A stretch of 16,781 bases of DNA from Pseudomonadota bacterium (GTDB lineage Bacteria; Bdellovibrionota; Oligoflexia; Oligoflexales; Oligoflexaceae): contig JAKQGS010000366.1 in the NCBI GenBank assembly GCA_029556045.1, forward strand, positions 1-16,781, given 5' to 3'. The notes beneath the pieces are model-generated. The model worked only from the letters and a program-made list of their open reading frames with translations, had not been told where the DNA came from and did not search any database. Of this stretch, positions 8,601 to 14,306 are shown piece after piece. Position 1 is the first letter of the stretch, and each line of letters opens with the position of its first letter. The position numbers were made by a program, and so were the translations under genes.

Positions 8601-8711
8601 ATTGGCGGGGGAAACCGTGCCGTACAGGAAAATGGTGACGAATCGGGTGCAGGCAAGGAAGTCTTGCCGGAAGCGGTTGGCAATAATATGCCGTCACAAT
8701 GGAGCTTCTGA
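5628..8711 (+). CDS. Giant exported TPR protein, GltD/AgnA-like in type
   Basis: 1027 aa. The ATG at 5628 is chosen over 5616 because it gives the third consecutive ATGA overlap and begins a clean signal peptide (MRVIQCTILVLTLSTTLNA). Residues ~25-90 are a charged helix. The rest is a long series of degenerate TPRs, recognisable in repeating G/A and Y positions such as NLAMGDYHFRQESPREALTYY, LTALAEGYQKAGQEDLW, WRIRQANCAFYAGRYPEADARY and LYLKARADEFQMKFRPAVESYL. The last ~50 residues (SSSRGRNSRGRSARIGGG onward) are low-complexity and probably disordered. The role is probably a periplasmic scaffold. In myxobacteria a similarly large TPR protein is encoded next to the TPR lipoprotein GltE, the same order as here; that parallel is from memory of the family and the assignment is inference. 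Confidence 0.8.
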   Translation: MRVIQCTILVLTLSTTLNAAPQKKLAPDVPSAETMDAYRSYWQEFDRYEARRLREEKDKYQKSWNQLRQDFDAKTQKLTSEQTSSLRKSIAKYKENLKRYPDSDTRVATLLNLAQAQTKLASVIDEAEEGAGQNLRTAAIVNLAEIERGYPHYEKIDQVFYLHGLLLTHMGQDQAARTLWQKLSQLKKASLFTLHGNLAMGDYHFRQESPREALTYYKKARDLLQNDDIPNRDYESLRVQYRVAWAAYRSARLGECIETAFALLGPGREARKRDFQRKVEQDAVDLIGDALFEKNEIQYTKSTLRRREIAPFAAAVATRVMQQYAFHKMYDRAIEIGEHVVEEHPLTREAPGLLTALAEGYQKAGQEDLWLVQMEKLALLLPKDSLWRSRHRDQFEATRQMESLSLPAAKTVAAWHYEKGIATGNATRLNNAQSYYGLLAKYDPVHQDAMQWRIRQANCAFYAGRYPEADARYAHLKTEMRLKEEDLAFVAYQLALTREKIWNDVFLKVSSQGEGTTAASMEALKNLQKAVEEYANRFPMESKTVDLLLMAASANRDADNLAQANQYWQRALVSDPTPGQRAIAIRGMVLTKVNKGTSRDVMDLAMRYLKLENWDSMGTSLGSELKGVLSSAAVSEGERLNKEGNVLESGGLLVMTAQEFPDIPERDKIYRDGAYMLALGGDWSGARQAALRFLDEGRKNDVAGDMLYLKARADEFQMKFRPAVESYLALANQFPRHSRVKASLVRAENLAGTDENYEMAGRAAEKLGDLAGDNDAQVKAYQRSYQHFEQGGDHGSSARVAAKMNKKSKSTSLRLQSQLAEARSQFALGQEKAALASFARIARAADKERDRLDNKVYQAVAGEAYFRLGQEAEAQFRDYKLTRRSGKPLDNVNRKAGYFETLSQHYDKAIRTGHEDFAIKSRLRVAAAAQEFSEDLAELLTKHQDKMASSEYEKLSANKERLSSLAAKYKDANALVNSSSRGRNSRGRSARIGGGNRAVQENGDESGAGKEVLPEAVGNNMPSQWSF

Positions 8712-8721
8712 GGGAATGACC

Positions 8722-9903
8722 ATGAAACTTCTATTTCTCACCGGGATATTCAGTGCTCTCGTGGCATCTTGTGCTACCTCATCGCAACCCAATCACGAGC
8801 CAGCGGACGTCTCGATTGAACGAATGCCTCAGGAAAAGATCGCGCAGAAGCAGGTGTCCGGACGTAAAGACGGACCTATCATGCTGTCCCATGGGGAGAG
8901 TCTTGCGTGGCAAAAATTTTTTACCACCCCGCCAGATCCGCGTCAAAAGTCCGCATTAGAAAAAACACTGAAAGCCTATGACGGCAAAAAAACAACTGAA
9001 GCTTTTTTGAAGCGAGGAAGGACATTGGTATCTTTGGGACGCTTGAGGGAAGCGGAAGCTGCCTTTCAGGAAGGGCTGCGCCTTGATCCCCGCCATTTAC
9101 CGCTGATCCTCGATTTGGCTCAGGTATTCCTTCGCCAGCATAAGACGCAGGAGGCCATGGGTTTTCTCGGACAGGCTCATGGTGTCTTAGGTCAGTTAGA
9201 AAATCCCCCTAAGGACGAAGCCTTTCGCTATAAGTATGTTCTGGCTTTAGCTCATTTGCAGCGAGGTGAGAGGGATAAAGGTCAGGGTATCCTGAGCGAC
9301 TTGATTGCTATCGAAAAAGGCTTTACCCCGGGATATGCTGCATTGGCAGGGTCATATCTTGCCATGGGCCGATTTAAAGTGGCTGAATTTATTGCCAAAC
9401 GAGGCATTGATCGCGGCAAAGATGATCCAGCTCTCCTGAACATCCTGGGCGTGGTGGAGAATCAGAAAGGCAGTGAAGCCAAGGCCAGGCAGTATTTTGA
9501 CGATGCACTTGAGAAAAATCCGAACTTTGTACCAGCGTTAGTGAATCGCGCCAGCAGTAACATTAAACGCATGGAGTATATGCCGGCGGAAACGGATTTG
9601 GAAAAAAGCATTGCCATAGAGCCTGAAAACGTCGATGCACTGATTGCATTGGGGGTTGCTCAGAAAAAGATGGGACGCATGAAAGCGGCTAAGACCACCT
9701 TTGAACGTGCTATCGACGCAAATCCTGAAAGTGGGGTAGCCCGCTTCAATTTGGCCAATCTTTACATGGATGAATTTGGTGAATCGGGTGAGGCGCTGCG
9801 TTTATACCATGAGGTCACCCAGGTGCGGGATGTGGATGCCAAGACACGTCAAATGGCAATCCAACGGATCGAGAGATTGCAGGGTCGGACCTTATCGCGA
9901 TAG
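8722..9903 (+). CDS. TPR-repeat lipoprotein, GltE/AglT-like
   Basis: 393 aa lipoprotein. The ATG at 8722 has GAGGGA (8710-8715) six bases upstream; the ATG at 8716 would abut that site. The signal peptide ends in the lipobox V-A-S-C with acylated Cys17, and the +2 residue is Ala, so it should go to the outer membrane rather than be retained by a +2 Asp. Residues 19-85 form a Pro/Gln-rich linker. TPR units are clear at about 92-125 (GRTLVSLGRLREAEAAFQEG), 125-156, 204-234, 236-269, 270-303, 304-337 (ALIALGVAQKKMGRMKAAKT) and 338-372. TPR lipoproteins of this size and position match GltE/AglT of the myxobacterial adventurous gliding complex; PilF-like proteins are a less likely alternative because no type IV pilus gene is nearby. 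It is the last gene of the operon. Confidence 0.8.
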   Translation: MKLLFLTGIFSALVASCATSSQPNHEPADVSIERMPQEKIAQKQVSGRKDGPIMLSHGESLAWQKFFTTPPDPRQKSALEKTLKAYDGKKTTEAFLKRGRTLVSLGRLREAEAAFQEGLRLDPRHLPLILDLAQVFLRQHKTQEAMGFLGQAHGVLGQLENPPKDEAFRYKYVLALAHLQRGERDKGQGILSDLIAIEKGFTPGYAALAGSYLAMGRFKVAEFIAKRGIDRGKDDPALLNILGVVENQKGSEAKARQYFDDALEKNPNFVPALVNRASSNIKRMEYMPAETDLEKSIAIEPENVDALIALGVAQKKMGRMKAAKTTFERAIDANPESGVARFNLANLYMDEFGESGEALRLYHEVTQVRDVDAKTRQMAIQRIERLQGRTLSR

Positions 9904-9914
9904 GTAATATTACC
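9903..9914. repeat. Perfect 12-bp palindrome at the end of the envelope operon
   Basis: GGTAATATTACC overlaps the last base of the lipoprotein stop codon and lies about 24 bases before a consensus -10 hexamer. It lacks a U-tract, so it is not a typical terminator. It could be a dimeric regulator site controlling the response-regulator promoter. Confidence 0.4.
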
Positions 9915-9937
9915 AAATGACGCTACTAACTACTCGA

Positions 9938-9943
9938 TATAAT
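9938..9943 (+). promoter_or_regulatory. Consensus -10 element for the response regulator
   Basis: TATAAT matches the sigma-70 -10 consensus exactly and lies in an AT-rich gap, predicting a start near 9950 and a leader of about 95 bases before the ATG at 10045. No good -35 hexamer is seen at 16-18 bases upstream, so activation by a bound protein is possible. Confidence 0.35.
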
Positions 9944-10044
9944 AGGAATAAATATTATGTTGTTTGGACGCGACTTAATTTTTTTTAGTCCCTGCCGAAC
10001 AATAAACAAGCAGGATGCTTAAGGAAAAGGTGTGGGGAGGGGAT

Positions 10045-10581
10045 ATGACCATCGAAAATAGGGCTTACGATCGGAACAGCTACATTCTCGTCGTTGATGA
10101 TGACGATACTCTTCTTAAATTTTTCAAAATCCATCTCAACAAATTCTTTTCCAAAGTTCTGGTGGTTCGCAGCGCCAAGGAAGCTATCACCACCCTTAAG
10201 GAAAAATCCATCGATCTTGTGCTGAGTGACATTCGCATGGCACGCATGGACGGTATTCAACTCATGAAAAAAGTACGGGCCCACGATCCGTCAATTCCTG
10301 TTTATCTGGTCAGCGGTGCGATGCTGTCGGATGAACAAAAGGAAATCGTGGAAAACAAAGCGGACGGTTTCCTTAAAAAACCATTTTCCATCGATGAATT
10401 GCATCAGTTTATAGACCATGGGATGAAACATCGGGAGATCTATCGGGAGCTGTTTCAAATCGTCCAAGACCCCAAGAAATTCCAGGAAATGGTGCGGGGC
10501 GATGCCAAATTCAAAAGCATTAAAGACGAAAAAGAGCGGGCACGGGCGGAAGAGTTGGTTACCCTGCTCAAAGCTGGTTAG
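10045..10581 (+). CDS. Stand-alone response regulator (receiver domain plus helical tail)
   Basis: 178-aa cytoplasmic signalling protein with a CheY-like receiver. The ATG at 10045 follows GGAGGGG immediately upstream; a longer frame from 10015 is open but lacks a site. Residues 12-128 carry the receiver: acidic cluster in VVDDDD (18-21), phosphoacceptor Asp62 in VLSDIRM, Ser90 in YLVSGA, and Lys112 in LKKPF. After the receiver there is only a charged helical tail of about 50 residues (for example DEKERARAEELVTLLKAG) and no DNA-binding or enzymatic domain, so output must be by protein-protein contact. The cognate kinase is not in the window. It follows the envelope operon in the same direction after 141 bases, with its own promoter. 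Its stop codon overlaps that of the convergent membrane-protein gene. Confidence 0.9.
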   Translation: MTIENRAYDRNSYILVVDDDDTLLKFFKIHLNKFFSKVLVVRSAKEAITTLKEKSIDLVLSDIRMARMDGIQLMKKVRAHDPSIPVYLVSGAMLSDEQKEIVENKADGFLKKPFSIDELHQFIDHGMKHREIYRELFQIVQDPKKFQEMVRGDAKFKSIKDEKERARAEELVTLLKAG

Positions 10582-11009
10582 GTCCGCATAACAAGCTTTT
10601 TTCCAATACCAACTGCATGAACACCCATTGCCGCCAGGGCACATGAAAGCATCACGCCGACGATAACCTGACCCGCATCTAATCCCTCGTTAGGAATTCC
10701 CCAGGAGCGGAACATCATTCCGATGCTCATAGCCAGAGTGCCCAGAAGCAGACCGAAGGTTTGCCATCTTTTCACCCGTAGGCTGAGCGTGGAATAGGGT
10801 AGGGTCAAGCCCATGATGACATGAATGATGGCAAACAGATTGGTGTGGCCATGGGCGCTGCGCATCAGGGTGAGTTGCCAGGAGTTCAGGAGCATGGGAT
10901 CATGCACAAAGCCCTTGGTCATTTCGACACTGATAAAACTTCCAGCACATGCGGCAAAAAAAAGTGTCACGAACCCGATCAGAATGTTTACCAGAGCCAG
11001 ACGTGGCAT
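10578..11009 (-). CDS. Four-helix membrane protein with conserved-looking histidines, unknown
   Basis: 143 aa. The ATG at 11009 has AGGAG six bases upstream; the frame reading further back lies within the preceding gene. Four hydrophobic segments are visible at about 6-26, 53-72, 84-100 and 113-133. The second begins with SAHGHTNLFAIIHVIMG, placing His53, His55 and His63 at the membrane, and His131 is near the end of the fourth. A His-x-His-x-Asn-Leu pattern in a helix recalls heme-copper-oxidase-like and other heme- or metal-binding membrane proteins, so heme binding is possible but not shown. It starts one base after the stop of the Nudix gene, so the two are co-transcribed and probably coupled. 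Its TAA stop overlaps the stop of the convergent response regulator, leaving no room for a terminator between them. Confidence 0.7.
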   Translation of the reverse strand: MPRLALVNILIGFVTLFFAACAGSFISVEMTKGFVHDPMLLNSWQLTLMRSAHGHTNLFAIIHVIMGLTLPYSTLSLRVKRWQTFGLLLGTLAMSIGMMFRSWGIPNEGLDAGQVIVGVMLSCALAAMGVHAVGIGKKLVMRT

Positions 11010-11010
11010 A

Positions 11011-11484
11011 TTAGACTCCTTTGGCATCAAGATCGAGACTGCGCAGCCCTTCCAGGTAGGCCTGACGCTTCCATGACACAATACCCGCCACAATCTCCTC
11101 CAGCGGTTTCCAGGTCAGGTCGCGAAATTCCCCGTCAGATTGGGTCAGATCAGGAGAGTGGCCCGGTTGAAAAGTCAGAAGAAACCATTGTTGGGACTGC
11201 CCCCGATATTTCCGGGCAATGTTATGGCTCAGCGCCTCTGGAAAATCGTAGGACACCCATCGATCACCCTCTCTTAGAACTGTGACCTTGTCGCTGCCGA
11301 TTTCCTCCTGCAGTTCCCGTAATACCGCATCACGTGGTGATTCCTGACCATCGATGCCTCCCTGTGGGAATTGCCAGGCGCCAGTGACATCTCTTCGTTC
11401 GCCCACCAGGAATAAGTTGCGGTCATTTTTGATAACTGCGACGACACATTTGCGATAGCCCAAATTCAAGTGAGACACCCCCAT
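11011..11484 (-). CDS. rppH: RNA pyrophosphohydrolase-type Nudix hydrolase (RppH-like)
   Basis: 157-aa cytoplasmic Nudix enzyme, probably removing pyrophosphate from 5'-triphosphate RNA and so triggering RNase E-dependent decay; a dinucleoside-polyphosphate hydrolase role is an alternative. The Nudix box is complete: Gly42, five residues, Glu48, seven residues, Arg56-Glu57-Leu58-Gln59-Glu60-Glu61-Ile62-Gly63. WQFPQGGID just before it is the hallmark of the RppH/NudH subfamily, as are the N-terminal YRKCVVAVIKN and the later QQWFLLTF. Length fits the family (about 155-175 aa). The ATG at 11484 has only a weak upstream site. It is the first gene of a two-gene unit with the four-helix membrane protein, and diverges from the beta-barrel gene. 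Confidence 0.85.
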   Translation of the reverse strand: MGVSHLNLGYRKCVVAVIKNDRNLFLVGERRDVTGAWQFPQGGIDGQESPRDAVLRELQEEIGSDKVTVLREGDRWVSYDFPEALSHNIARKYRGQSQQWFLLTFQPGHSPDLTQSDGEFRDLTWKPLEEIVAGIVSWKRQAYLEGLRSLDLDAKGV

Positions 11485-11515
11485 TTGCAGGTCCGGTTTT
11501 GTGATACACTATAAT
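11485..11515 (+). promoter_or_regulatory. Possible sigma-70 promoter for the beta-barrel gene
   Basis: TTGCAG (11485-11490), 19-base spacer, TATAAT (11510-11515). The -10 is perfect and the -35 matches 4 of 6, but the spacer is long. The predicted start near 11522 leaves a leader of about 55 bases. The element abuts the start codon of the divergent rppH-like gene. Confidence 0.4.
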
Positions 11516-11577
11516 CGATAAGATGTTTATTTTCCAGGTCATTTTACCCTTAACAAGAGAGCTTTACAGGGGTGTTT

Positions 11578-12186
11578 ATGAAATTTTCGCTACTCCCCAA
11601 AATCGTGGGATCCCTGATACTCACATTGTTCGCCGGATCAGCCTTGGGGCAGGTCAATATCGGTTTATCGGGTTATGGTTCACGCTCCAATGCCGGCCTT
11701 GAGACCTACCGTAGCGCATCAGGATCCGTTAGCTTGTCCTTTGGGGTGGGAGATCATGTGCTTCTGGGTTTAACCCATCGTCAATCCTTTGAAAATAAAG
11801 AAGGGCTTAAAAAAGCCTCATCGAGTGACGGTGCCGACGTTTATCTGCCATTTTCCGATGACACCGAGTCAACCACCAATTCCTTTGATCTCACCCTGAT
11901 CCTCTACAATGGGCAGGTGTCTCCCTTTATTTTTGGAGGGGTGGCCAAAAAAGACTACCGAACTGAAATAGATATTGAAGGTCGTCATGTGGTTTCGAGT
12001 GTGACGCTTTTCCCCGTGCCAACCTATGGTTTTGGGTTTGGTATCATGCTTAGCCGCGAATTTAATCTCAAAATATCCCAAACATACTCTCCCGGAGTGC
12101 AGACGGTTATCGAGGGTGGTGAAGAGAAGAGCCAAATGGTGCGGGATACCTACACTCAGGTGGGTATATCCTACAAAATCAATTAG
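11578..12186 (+). CDS. Small outer-membrane beta-barrel protein (OmpW/OmpA-barrel type)
   Basis: 202 aa. The ATG at 11578 follows CAGGGG (11567-11572) by five bases; a GTG at 11572 would overlap this site. A signal peptide spans residues 1-25 (MKFSLLPKIVGSLILTLFAG, cleavage near ALG-Q). The mature part is built of alternating hydrophobic/polar strands with Gly and aromatic residues, for example VNIGLSGYGS, GSVSLSFGVGDHVLLGLTHR, FDLTLILYNGQVSPFIFGGV, TYGFGFGIMLSREFNLKISQ and YTQVGISYKIN at the end. This is the pattern of an eight-stranded barrel of about 180 residues. The last residue is Asn rather than the usual aromatic, a mild departure from the BAM signal. Function is unknown; it could be a pore or a structural surface protein. 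Confidence 0.7.
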   Translation: MKFSLLPKIVGSLILTLFAGSALGQVNIGLSGYGSRSNAGLETYRSASGSVSLSFGVGDHVLLGLTHRQSFENKEGLKKASSSDGADVYLPFSDDTESTTNSFDLTLILYNGQVSPFIFGGVAKKDYRTEIDIEGRHVVSSVTLFPVPTYGFGFGIMLSREFNLKISQTYSPGVQTVIEGGEEKSQMVRDTYTQVGISYKIN

Positions 12187-12190
12187 AAGC

Positions 12191-12216
12191 CGCCTCATAA
12201 ATACGCTGGCGTTTTT
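12191..12216 (+). terminator. Weak terminator candidate after the beta-barrel gene
   Basis: CGCC (12191-12194) can pair with GGCG (12208-12211), followed directly by TTTTT. The stem is only 4 bp, so the call is tentative; it is the only hairpin plus T-run found after this gene. Confidence 0.3.
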
Positions 12217-12250
12217 GCCTGCTGATACGATAGGAAAATATGATTTTTTT

Positions 12251-12292
12251 TTGAGTAATTTTAATTTCCTGTGATATTTTCTTTGTAATATC
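12251..12292 (+). promoter_or_regulatory. Predicted extended -10 promoter with overlapping inverted repeat
   Basis: TTGAGT (12251-12256), 18-base spacer, then an extended -10, TGA-TATTTT (12272-12280). A perfect inverted repeat GATATT (12273-12278) / AATATC (12287-12292) covers the -10 and the expected start near 12287, as an operator for a repressor would. A second -10-like TATAAA (12297-12302) is also possible. Confidence 0.35.
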
Positions 12293-12322
12293 TCTTTATA
12301 AATTCACCCACCCTCCGATAGT

Positions 12323-12344
12323 CCTTTAGAGTGAACTCTAAGGG
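12323..12344 (+). promoter_or_regulatory. Hairpin enclosing the ribosome binding site of the solenoid-CNBD gene
   Basis: CCTTTAGAGT (12323-12332) and ACTCTAAGGG (12335-12344) pair at nine of ten positions plus a G-T wobble, around GA. The 3' arm contains the only Shine-Dalgarno-like sequence (AAGGGA, 12340-12345), seven bases before the ATG. In RNA this would sequester the ribosome binding site; in DNA it would be an operator-like dyad. Confidence 0.45.
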
Positions 12345-12352
12345 ATCTTTTC

Positions 12353-14239
12353 ATGCCGTTCATAAAGAATCAGAGTCTTGTTGTGCTGATGACCGTGGTG
12401 GTGACCCTGGTGGTGGTCTACGCTCTGTGGTCGCTCAATAATAGCCGTTTCGCCCTACGCCGCGGTCCTGCCAATAAAATGCGGCGAACCGACCGCAATG
12501 TTTTACGTGGTCATCAAAAAAAGATTTATCGCCAGGCGCAGGCCATGTTGGCGCAAGGCAACGTCAAGGCAGCCGCTCAGCTCCTGGAATCCATTGGTAT
12601 GACCCGCGAGGCAGTTTCCGTTTTAGAGCGGAAAGGATTCATCGATGATGCGGCTTTAGTTTTGCAGCGCATCGGAAGACCCAACCGTGCCGGCGTGATA
12701 TACAGCCGTCATGGTATGTGGAAAAAGGCGGTTATCTGCTTTAAAAAGGCGAATATGCCGGAGGAGGTCGCCAAGTGTGAGCGGGAGGCTGGCGACTACG
12801 CTGCAGCGGCAAAATACTTCTTGTTGGCGAATCAAAAGGCCCAGGCCGCGGAGTGTTTTCTAGATTTAGGGGATCACCGACGGGCGGCCAAACTGTATCT
12901 CGGATTGGGCGACGCCGAAAAGGCTCTGGAGCTCTATGGGCACCTTATGGACTCCACGCCACAGGTCGATCAGATTGACCTTGAGGACGCGGAGGTCAAG
13001 TTAATCTATGATCATGTGGTGAATGGCAATTTTTCCACTAAGCTGGGAGATCTCCTTGTTGCTCGTGGCATGGCTGTGGATGCTATTGTGGATCTGGTAA
13101 GGCGGGGGGCCGTCAAAACCGCTTCGGAAATCTACCTCCGCTGCACCACTGACATCGGTCCTGAATTGATTTCCCGCGATGGTTTGGGTGATAAAGAAAA
13201 CTTACGGATCGGCGATCTTTTTATGATCGTCTCCAATTATGAATACGCCGGTATGATTTTTGAGCGCCTGGAACAATTCGCACAGGCTGGATCGGCATTT
13301 GAAAAAGCTGAAGACTTCGGGCGGGCCTTGTATTGTTATGAACGAATCGGCATGAAAGATAAAGCGGTCGACATGCGGTGTAAAATTGCAGAGCTTGGCT
13401 CCCACGGTCCAGGCGCAAAAAAACAATCACCCCCCAAAGAAGTTCCCCCCACCCAGAATCCATTTGTTATTGCCGATGAGGATTCCGGGCGTCAATCGCC
13501 ACCTCTCCCTATGCCTATTCCTCCCGTTGCCACAGAGGCGGCGAATTCACCGAAACAAGAGGCCGGGGCCAATGCCTTTGAAATGGCAGAAGAATCCACC
13601 AAAGTGGTTAAAGGCGACGACGTGGCGAAAATGGTGCAGGAGACGAGTCAGGAACAAGCGACTATTAAAGGGCAGGAGGATTCTGGTAGTGGGATAGGTG
13701 TCGCCGATGAAGGTGTCCCTGAGTCCTCGTCGGCTCGGTCTTCCTATGAAGCGCAGCAAACACCGACTGAAGCTGCTCCTTTGGCATCCCATCAGCGGAT
13801 GGCCTTGAAGCAGGCGGAGTTTTTAGCAGGTCTATCCGACTGGGAAATCGGCCTGATCGAAAAAAGCGGGGAAATGCTAAATTTCAGTCCTGGTGATGTG
13901 ATTCTTGACTATAACGATGAGCCTGAGGGGCTTTATTTCATTTTGTCCGGCAAGGTGGAGTGTTACCGACTTCTTCCCAACGGCGAAGACATGCGTATTG
14001 ACCGTATGTCGTCTCCATCATCGTTTGGGGAATTTTGGCTTCTGGTGGATATGCCGACGCGAGTTAAATTTGTTGCGATTGATGCCGTGGTCTTGCATAT
14101 CGTCAACCGCGTAAAGTTCACGGAACTCCTGGATCAGAATGGCAGTATTGCACGCAAGGTGTACAAAAGATTTACACAAAAGCTCTTGAGTAAACTCCTG
14201 ATGCGTGAAAATACGCAACAAAATCAACGAGCTTCCTAA
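12353..14239 (+). CDS. Membrane-anchored alpha-solenoid with C-terminal cyclic-nucleotide-binding domain
   Basis: 628 aa. The ATG follows AAGGGA by seven bases. Residues 9-28 (LVVLMTVVVTLVVVYALWSL) form a single N-terminal transmembrane helix; the following RR/KK-rich stretch suggests the rest is cytoplasmic. Residues ~50-345 are short helical repeats with Ala/Gly small positions (AMLAQGNVKAAAQLLESIG, YFLLANQKAQAAECFLDLGD, AGSAFEKAEDFGRALYCYER), a TPR-like or clathrin-repeat-like solenoid. Residues ~350-480 are Pro/Glu/Ser/Gln-rich and disordered. Residues 488-600 are a CRP-type cNMP domain: FSPGDVILDYNDEPEGLYFI, GKVECYR, then the phosphate-binding cassette SFGEFWLLVDMPTR with Phe-Gly-Glu at 558-560 and Arg570. 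The FGE and Arg that contact the cyclic nucleotide are retained, so ligand binding is plausible. No DNA-binding HTH follows, so it is not a CRP transcription factor. Partners are unknown. Confidence 0.85.
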   Translation: MPFIKNQSLVVLMTVVVTLVVVYALWSLNNSRFALRRGPANKMRRTDRNVLRGHQKKIYRQAQAMLAQGNVKAAAQLLESIGMTREAVSVLERKGFIDDAALVLQRIGRPNRAGVIYSRHGMWKKAVICFKKANMPEEVAKCEREAGDYAAAAKYFLLANQKAQAAECFLDLGDHRRAAKLYLGLGDAEKALELYGHLMDSTPQVDQIDLEDAEVKLIYDHVVNGNFSTKLGDLLVARGMAVDAIVDLVRRGAVKTASEIYLRCTTDIGPELISRDGLGDKENLRIGDLFMIVSNYEYAGMIFERLEQFAQAGSAFEKAEDFGRALYCYERIGMKDKAVDMRCKIAELGSHGPGAKKQSPPKEVPPTQNPFVIADEDSGRQSPPLPMPIPPVATEAANSPKQEAGANAFEMAEESTKVVKGDDVAKMVQETSQEQATIKGQEDSGSGIGVADEGVPESSSARSSYEAQQTPTEAAPLASHQRMALKQAEFLAGLSDWEIGLIEKSGEMLNFSPGDVILDYNDEPEGLYFILSGKVECYRLLPNGEDMRIDRMSSPSSFGEFWLLVDMPTRVKFVAIDAVVLHIVNRVKFTELLDQNGSIARKVYKRFTQKLLSKLLMRENTQQNQRAS

Positions 14240-14249
14240 CCCGTCCCGG

Positions 14250-14266
14250 TGGCATACCCCCTGCAT
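14250..14266 (+). promoter_or_regulatory. Sigma-54 type -24/-12 promoter
   Basis: TGGCATACCCCCTGCAT: GG at 14251-14252 and GC at 14263-14264 are separated by exactly ten bases, and TGGCA and TGCA match the -24 and -12 cores. The predicted start is near 14276, giving a leader of about 30 bases that ends in AAGGAGT before the ATG at 14307. No bacterial enhancer-binding activator is encoded in the window. Confidence 0.55.
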
Positions 14267-14306
14267 AAATAGATCGAACGGAATTATTTACGCAAGGAGT
14301 CTTACC

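Noticed and set aside
10821..11285. 154-aa plus-strand open frame
   Set aside because: It lies antisense to the membrane-protein and Nudix genes, both of which have recognisable features; no ribosome binding site or domain.
14205..14306. Upstream extension of the Cys-rich gene
   Set aside because: It overlaps the end of the CNBD gene and contains the promoter and ribosome binding site; the start at 14307 is much better supported.
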